From contig JBBQJI010000036.1 in assembly GCA_038325765.1 (NCBI GenBank), positions 13,989 through 77,988 on the forward strand: DNA of 64,000 nucleotides, given 5' to 3'. The notes beneath the pieces are model-generated. The model was not told the DNA's origin. It saw only the letters and a program-made list of their open reading frames with translations, and searched no databases. Origin of the DNA: Xiheibacterium sp038325765. Lineage in GTDB: Bacteria; Myxococcota_A; Polyangia; Nannocystales; Nannocystaceae. The position numbers and the translations under genes were made by a program. Within the stretch, counting starts at the first letter, position 1; the number at the start of each line of letters is the position of its first letter. Below, one piece after another: positions 61,724 to 64,000 of the stretch.

Positions 61724-63208
61724 TCAGGGCGAAGGCCAGACCTCGAGGTCGGGGTCGGGCCAACGAAAGGGATTCCCCGGCTGGTCGCCGCCGCCGAAGA
61801 AGCTCTGGCAACCCGCCACGTTGTTCGGTTGGCCCAGCATCGCGCCCCAGAAGGTCGGGCAGACGTCGTCGCGGACGTGCTCTCGACACGCGTCCATCGC
61901 ATGCACGCCACCGTCGGACCGCGCAGCGTAGGCCCCGACCTGCTCCCACGCCATCGCGAGCAGGGCCTGACTGGTCGCGGCGGAGACCCCGTCGGGGACG
62001 TCGGCGCCCTCGGGGAACTTGTGGAAGATGGACGCGTACGTGAACGCGCCGACGTAGTGCGAGCCGAGCGGCGTCAGGTGGACGTTGTCGCTGAAGATCG
62101 CGTCGAGGACCTCCTGCGGGGAGCCCGACAGCTCGGGGATCGAGCCCGCGAGGGCGGCCTCGACCATGTTCGTGAGGGCACACCCGGCCGGGATCGCCCG
62201 CACGGTCATGGGCAGGCCGTCGGATTCGAGGGTGAGATTGACCTTGGTCGATACGCACTCCCACGCCACCAGCGCGTCGCGTTCGTACTCGATCCAGATC
62301 TGGGGATCGGCCTTGTCGACGTCGAGCCACGAATGATAGAAATAGGTCCGCGCATCGAGGTTGCCCTCGAGCATTCGATCATGGAAGTGGCGGAGCAGGC
62401 TCGCCGTGCTCTAGTATTGCACGACTCCGAGCAGATCGTGCCGGTCGGTGATGACCAGCGTGTCGTAGACTTCGCCCGCCGGGAGCAGCGTGGGACTCCG
62501 GATCTCGTCGATCAAGTTCACGCCGTTGGTGCCCTCGGCGTAGCCTCCCCACGAGTTCTCGCCCGCAGGGTTCCCGCCCCGCGTCCGCACGCGAATGGGC
62601 GAGCCGGGAATCGACTGGTAGATGTCGCGCAGATCGTCGCCTTGGTTCTGTGCGATCGCGCGGATCGTCGGGACGGCGACGTTCGTCAGGCTGTGCCCCG
62701 AGAAGATCACGCGCAGCCTGTCGAGCGGCATCGGGAGCTCGCCGCCTTCGCCCGTCGAGTCGCCGCCCTCGGTGGATGCGGTGGCCGCAGTCCCGGCCCC
62801 ATCGCCGCCGTCGCCCTCGCCATGCGAGGATGCGGCGTCACTCGACGCCCCGCCGCCCGTCGTCGCCCCCATCCCGCCGGGCAGGGCCTCCGCTCCGAAG
62901 TCGTACGGCGCCGAGAACCGGACGACGCCGCTGACGTTGGACGCCCCCGCCTCCTTCGAGGCATCGAGGATGGCATTCAGGTCCCCTGCGACGCGTTGGT
63001 AGTAGGCACGCCCGGCGTCGGTCAGCGCGATCGAACGGGACGTCCGCTGCAGGAGACGGACTCCGAGATGGTCCTCGAATCGGCTCAGGCACCGGCTCAC
63101 CGAAGACTTCGACAGCGACAGGCGCGTCGCCGCGCCGCTGAGGCTGCCCAGATCCACGATGCAGACGAATGTGTCGACGTCGTTGAGGTTCAGCTCACCC
63201 ATTGTCAT
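61724..63208 (-). pseudogene. In-frame chimera of a LysR DNA-binding domain and an SGNH-type hydrolase, with one internal TAG
   Basis: From ATG 63206-63208, residues 1-105 are a LysR-type winged helix (LNDVDTFVCIVDLGSLSGAA, SSVSRCLSRFEDHLGVRLLQ, TSRSIALTDAGRAYYQRVAG) plus the opening of the effector domain (VSGVVRFSAPYDFG). The frame passes into a Gly/Ser/Ala linker of the kind that follows a lipobox (GGASSDAASSHGEGDGGDGA), then LDRLRVIFSGHSLTN (block I as GHSL), EVYDTLVITDRHDLLGVVQY, a TAG at 62411-62413, and in the same frame STASLLRHFHDRMLEGNLDA, then DNVHLTPLGSHYVGAFTY (block V DxxH). A secreted SGNH protein seems to have lost its signal peptide to a LysR 5' end. Probably non-functional. 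Confidence 0.65.
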
Positions 63209-63374
63209 GACCTCGAGCCTCTTCGCACGCGGCGCGGAGCGAAGTCGGCCGACGCCGCGACCCCGCCGGTGCCGGGAGTCGCGCCTGATCGAGTGCGGGC
63301 GTCATCGTGCGAGAGGTCGCGGGCCGCACGGTAGCACGCCGCGACCGGGCCCGAAGCTCCGCCGGCACGCCCGC

Positions 63375-63941
63375 TCAATCGGTCGGGTACGTGAACACGC
63401 AGCGCGTGGTCGGGACGTACATGTCGAGCGTGACGTACAGGTAGTAGTCCCGCCCCTCGACCAGGGGGACCGGTGCACCGGTGCTCGGGAAGCGCTGACT
63501 GGTGGTCGGCGCGAGCTCCCCGTAGACGACGCTTCCGCTCGCCATCGGCTGCCCGGTGGGGGGCACATCCAGCCGCCAGAGCGTACCCATCGGGGTGTCC
63601 CGGTCCGGCGGCACGCCCGGGTTTGCGGAGTCCGTCTCGAGCACGTAGATGTAGCGCGCGTCGGCGCCGGTCCACGAGATGACACCATCGGCGTCGATGC
63701 CTTCGCCATCCGTGCAGCGTTGCGGGACGTAGGCGGCCAGATCGAGCAGGATGCCGCCCGTCGGCGGGTCGTCCGCGAAGTCGTCGCGCGTCAGCCCTCG
63801 GGATCGGGCCTCGGCGTCGAAGAACGCCGCGAGGCGATCTGGATCGGTCGACGGCACGCCGCACAGCACCGGGCCGAGTATCTGCGATCGAAAAAGTGCG
63901 ATCGCTTCACCGTGGTCTTTGGGTTTGAGTTCTCGAGTCAC
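63375..63941 (-). CDS. Secreted-protein C-terminus joined to a transposase-like N-terminus
   Basis: 188 residues from GTG 63939-63941. The first 27 residues (MTRELKPKDHGEAIALFRSQ, ILGPVLC) resemble the start of IS481-type integrases (typically KDRAEEVALFRxxxIGxLxxR). From GVPSTDPDRLAAFFDAEA onwards the sequence looks like a different, exported beta protein: GILLDLAAYVPQRCTDGEG, ISWTGADARYIYVLETDSAN, GTLWRLDVPPTGQPMASGSV, DYYLYVTLDMYVPTTRCVFT. Two Cys (PQRC, TTRC) could pair outside the cytoplasm, but no signal peptide exists. The 5' part has lower GC. It appears to be another 5'-replaced gene; function unknown. Confidence 0.45.
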   Translation of the reverse strand: MTRELKPKDHGEAIALFRSQILGPVLCGVPSTDPDRLAAFFDAEARSRGLTRDDFADDPPTGGILLDLAAYVPQRCTDGEGIDADGVISWTGADARYIYVLETDSANPGVPPDRDTPMGTLWRLDVPPTGQPMASGSVVYGELAPTTSQRFPSTGAPVPLVEGRDYYLYVTLDMYVPTTRCVFTYPTD

Positions 63942-64000
63942 CCGTTGGGTGTGCCGGCTGCAATGACGACCGCGGAGGGAGCAGAGATGGTGGGCGCAGA

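Noticed and set aside
44465..62413. Genome-wide reassignment of TAG to an amino acid
   Set aside because: TAG ends several intact genes here (11587, 14071, 18725), and reading through them would give long nonsense tails.

Overview
The window reads as chromosomal DNA of a GC-rich delta-proteobacterium, most likely a myxobacterium of the Nannocystis/Enhygromyxa type. Reasons: strong G/C bias at third codon positions; many lipoproteins with Ser/Thr/Gly/Asp-rich linkers after the lipobox; a secreted metalloprotease with a MYXO-CTERM-like tail; a paired cytochrome-like (DUF1592-type) and DUF1552 module; and a Rieske oxygenase of the sterol-modifying class. This placement is an inference. I saw no rRNA, tRNA or CRISPR array.

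Layout. 1-12 kb is mostly housekeeping: the start of pyruvate carboxylase, miaE, a VOC protein, two tandem prolyl aminopeptidases, hemB, a 3-methyladenine DNA glycosylase, a secreted phosphatase-like lipoprotein and a TPR/thioredoxin fusion. 12-20 kb holds a CPA2 cation/proton antiporter, a secreted alpha/beta hydrolase, a POT peptide transporter abutting a DbpA-like helicase, and an IgGFc-binding-like lipoprotein. 20.5-27.7 kb is a tight five-gene operon (SWIM-like protein, unknown, vWA protein, MoxR AAA+ ATPase, DUF5682) related to the poorly understood yehLMPQ-type cassettes. 27.7-42.7 kb carries an extensin-like peptidase, a TRL-like lipoprotein, the Rieske oxygenase, a second POT transporter, an Uup-type ABC-F ATPase, an HSL-family esterase, the DUF1592/DUF1552 pair, a polysaccharide flippase and a membrane-anchored methyltransferase. 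Gene remnants (DJ-1/PfpI, LysR) lie between them.

42.7-56.2 kb is an accessory island. A minus-strand operon (1441-aa OmpA/peptidoglycan-binding/zinc-protease protein plus two beta-propeller proteins) runs into a degraded Rhs gene whose toxin tip and coupled immunity-like gene look intact. A second, similar Rhs fragment lies about 10 kb away in the same orientation. Relics of mobile-element-associated genes flank the island. 56.2-64 kb has a gene with an in-frame TAG, a Cys-rich copper-storage (Csp1-like) protein, a GH10 xylanase, an in-frame LysR/SGNH chimera that also carries a TAG, and a secreted-protein C-terminus joined to a transposase-like N-terminus.

Two themes stand out: multi-gene cassettes of unknown purpose (20.5-27.7 and 46.1-52.7 kb), and a second half full of truncations, fusions and single in-frame TAG codons. 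Starts were chosen by eye. All family assignments come from motif recognition, not from searches.
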